Assembly: GCF_900454895.1 (NCBI RefSeq)
Contig: NZ_UGTA01000001.1
Location: 806,001-870,000, forward strand
DNA: 64,000 nt
Origin: Phocoenobacter uteri
GTDB taxonomy: Bacteria; Pseudomonadota; Gammaproteobacteria; Enterobacterales; Pasteurellaceae
Direction of reading: 5' to 3'
The stretch's first letter is position 1; each line of letters begins with the position of its first letter. The translations under genes were made by a program, and so were the position numbers. Positions 62,154 through 64,000 of the stretch are shown piece by piece. The notes below the pieces were generated by a model, which was given only the letters and a program-made list of their open reading frames with translations, made no database searches and was not told the origin of the DNA.

Positions 62154-62514
62154 AATTCAACCCTATATAGCCTATTGACTATTACTGTGTTTTTATGTAA
62201 ATGATTGATTTAACATAGGTTTTACATTTTTTAATCAACTCATCCGACCAGTTGGTTGTTTTTTATGTTAAAAGTAACAATTTTTAACAAAAATATCCCT
62301 AATAATATGAATATATTAAAAAATTCACTAATGATTATTAAATCATTTTTAAATTACAATTATGTAGCCAAAATGGAACAAAAAAGTATAAAAAATATGA
62401 TAATGCACAATAAAAAAACACAATAGTGTGCAAAATAAATCAAAATGCTCACAATTCGAAAATACAATGCTCATTTTAACAAATATAATATCAATTGCGT
62501 TATCTTATATTTGA

Positions 62515-64000
62515 TTATTGCGAGGCTAAAAAACCGCCACTTTGGTGTTGCCATAATTTTGCATAAACGCCATTTTTAGACAATAACTCATCGTGGGTGC
62601 CTTGCTCAATAATTGATCCATTATCAATTACAATTAAACGATCCATCGCCATAATAGTCGATAAACGGTGAGCAATCGCCAATACGGTTTTTCCTTCCAT
62701 CAATTTTGTTAAATTTTCTTGAATAGCCGTTTCTACTTCAGAATCTAACGCACTGGTTGCTTCATCAAGTAATAAAATAGGAGCATCTTTCAACATCACT
62801 CTAGCAATAGCAATCCGCTGACGTTGTCCACCTGATAACTTAACACCTCGCTCTCCAACGTGAGCATTAAATCCTGTACGACCTTTACTGTCTCTTAAAC
62901 GAGCAATAAAGTCTAAGGTTTCTGCTTTTTGGGCCGATTTATACATTTCTTCTTCTGTCGCATTCGGACGCCCATAAAGCAAATTATCTCGCACAGATCG
63001 ATGTAATAAGGATGTATCTTGAGTGACTAATCCAATTTGAGAACGCAAACTCGTTTGAGTAACATCGCAAATATTTTGACCATCAATCGTGATCGATCCT
63101 TTTTGGATATCATAAAAACGCAATAAAAGACTGGTTAATGTCGACTTTCCTGCTCCACTTCGCCCTATCAACCCCACTTTTTCACCTGCTTTAATGTGTA
63201 AATTAAAGTTTTTAAGTAGTTGTTGGTTCGTATTATAAGTAAAATCAACCTGTTCAAATTTAATATCGCCTTTTGTCACAACAAGTTCTGTTGCATTCGG
63301 TTTATCTAAAATAAGATGGGGTTTTGAAAGCGTTTGCATTCCATCTTGCACAGTACCAATATTTTCAAATAAACGTGCCGATTCCCACATAATCCATTGA
63401 GATAAGCCTTTGATCCGTAATGCCAATGCAGTTGAAGTTGCAATCGCTCCTGCATTCAACAATTCATTTGACCATAAACCTATTCCCATAATTGCCGTGA
63501 AAGTGACTAATGTCATACTGTTAACATAGTGAAGTGCCTCAATAGATGTCACCAATCGCATTTGTTTATGTACGGTTTTCATAAAATCTTGCATTGAGTT
63601 TTTTGCATATTGCGATTCTCGATCACCGTGTGAAAAAAGCTTCACAATGGCAATGTTTGAATAAGCATCCGTGATCCGTCCTGTCATTAAACTTCGTGCG
63701 TCAGACTGTTCTTGGGATGCTTTACCTAGTTTCGGAATAAAATTTTTCATAATAAACGTTAAACCGATTAACCAAAGGGTAAAAGGTAGCAGTAACCAGT
63801 GATCGAATTGGCTTAAAATCACACTTGAAGTAATGAGATAAACCAAAATTTGTACAATGACCCCCGTAAGCGTCATCACAACATCTCGCACTGCTAGAGC
63901 CGTTTGCATAACTTTTGCAGAGACACGTCCTGCAAATTCATCTTGATAAAATCCCATACTTTGCCCAAGCATAAGACGATGAAAATTCCATCGTAGTCGC
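62515..64000 (-). CDS. ABC transporter, fused permease and ATPase (N-terminus outside the window)
   Basis: The frame is open from the right edge to the stop at 62515, so at least 495 codons are visible. The visible part begins inside the membrane domain (RWNFHRLMLGQSMGFYQDEFAGRV) with hydrophobic helices through about the first 200 residues. It continues with a complete ATPase domain: Walker A GLIGRSGAGKSTLTSLL, Q-loop LVTQDTSLL, signature KLSGGQRQRIAIARVML, Walker B ILLLDEATSALD and switch LAIAHRLST. It is an exporter-type half transporter of the MsbA/MdlB/multidrug class. The substrate cannot be told from sequence. It lies upstream of flp on the same strand. Confidence 0.88.
   Translation of the reverse strand, partial: RLRWNFHRLMLGQSMGFYQDEFAGRVSAKVMQTALAVRDVVMTLTGVIVQILVYLITSSVILSQFDHWLLLPFTLWLIGLTFIMKNFIPKLGKASQEQSDARSLMTGRITDAYSNIAIVKLFSHGDRESQYAKNSMQDFMKTVHKQMRLVTSIEALHYVNSMTLVTFTAIMGIGLWSNELLNAGAIATSTALALRIKGLSQWIMWESARLFENIGTVQDGMQTLSKPHLILDKPNATELVVTKGDIKFEQVDFTYNTNQQLLKNFNLHIKAGEKVGLIGRSGAGKSTLTSLLLRFYDIQKGSITIDGQNICDVTQTSLRSQIGLVTQDTSLLHRSVRDNLLYGRPNATEEEMYKSAQKAETLDFIARLRDSKGRTGFNAHVGERGVKLSGGQRQRIAIARVMLKDAPILLLDEATSALDSEVETAIQENLTKLMEGKTVLAIAHRLSTIMAMDRLIVIDNGSIIEQGTHDELLSKNGVYAKLWQHQSGGFLASQ

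Larger units (their letters stand above)
61958..62514. other. Upstream region of flp, 557 bp, AT-rich, no gene
   Basis: No reading frame of interest is present. The part nearest flp (to about 62153) holds the promoter elements described separately. The rest, up to the ABC gene stop at 62515, is almost pure A and T. It has a weak 6-bp inverted pair TGCACA/TGTGCA at about 62404-62432. Such long AT-rich DNA could bind H-NS-like or IHF proteins. Confidence 0.6.

Noticed and set aside
1..64000. Insertion sequences, prophage, toxin-antitoxin or restriction genes as the undescribed system
   Set aside because: No transposase, integrase, terminase, restriction or toxin motifs appear in any frame I read; the accessory content is limited to the two secretion/pilus loci and a few unknown genes.

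Overview
The window is a stretch of chromosome from a member of the Pasteurellaceae. The sequence is AT-rich. Many predicted proteins read like close relatives of Haemophilus/Actinobacillus housekeeping proteins. Short motifs of the form ACAAGCGGTC or AAGCGGTCAAATTT recur on both strands, in genes and in terminators. These match the Actinobacillus pleuropneumoniae-type DNA uptake signal rather than the Haemophilus influenzae AAGTGCGGT type. The gene order ybfF / seqA-menE-aroC-mepA is also one I know from H. influenzae. I cannot name the species. I found no rRNA, tRNA, insertion sequence, prophage or CRISPR array.

Layout. 1-9.3 kb: partial ppx, a small YjzC-like gene, a cytoplasmic asparaginase, an unpaired cpxR, trmJ, the envelope-stress pair rpoE-rseA, an unknown membrane protein, sohB, folC and accD. 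9.6-18.3 kb: rplY with a structured leader, a carboxynorspermidine/saccharopine dehydrogenase, folA, yfcA, nth, a free-methionine sulfoxide reductase, topA and pepP. 18.4-25.2 kb: an accessory locus with a complete type I secretion system of the LapB/LapC/TolC kind, a broken and apparently much shortened adhesin-like gene, an octanucleotide tandem repeat and an OmpA-domain lipoprotein. 25.4-33.6 kb: topB, mepA, aroC, menE, seqA, ybfF, sanA, darP. 33.9-43.2 kb: a secreted nuclease/phosphatase-like protein, rlmM, a tandem duplication of an unknown membrane-protein gene in which one copy is a pseudogene, tgt, a tiny lipoprotein, a VirK/YbjX protein, carbonic anhydrase and uvrB. 43.3-50.4 kb: an unknown P-loop protein, a LysE exporter, rluB, yciO, mpl, sprT, an unknown exported protein, a YhiN-type flavoprotein and trmL. 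50.5-62.5 kb: a complete tad (tight adherence) locus, flp-tadV-rcpCAB-tadZABCDEFG, all on the minus strand and closed by a terminator. 62.5-64 kb: a partial ABC exporter.

The two surface systems are the most interesting parts. The Tad genes encode a type IVc pilus machine: Flp pilin, TadV prepilin peptidase, RcpA secretin, TadZ localiser, TadA ATPase, TadB/C platform, TadE/F minor pilins and the VWA protein TadG. The region upstream of flp holds a perfect FNR palindrome abutting a 13-nt homopolymer. That tract lies exactly between the FNR box and a good -10 hexamer, which suggests oxygen control tuned by slippage. The type I secretion locus appears to have lost its large substrate: what remains is a roughly 240-codon gene with an early frameshift, preceded by eight copies of an 8-bp repeat.

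The rest is conserved housekeeping with several RNA-modification genes (trmJ, trmL, tgt, rluB, rlmM, yciO) and terminators whose stems are built from uptake-signal sequence. All assignments come from reading protein motifs and remembered family features; no database search was possible.
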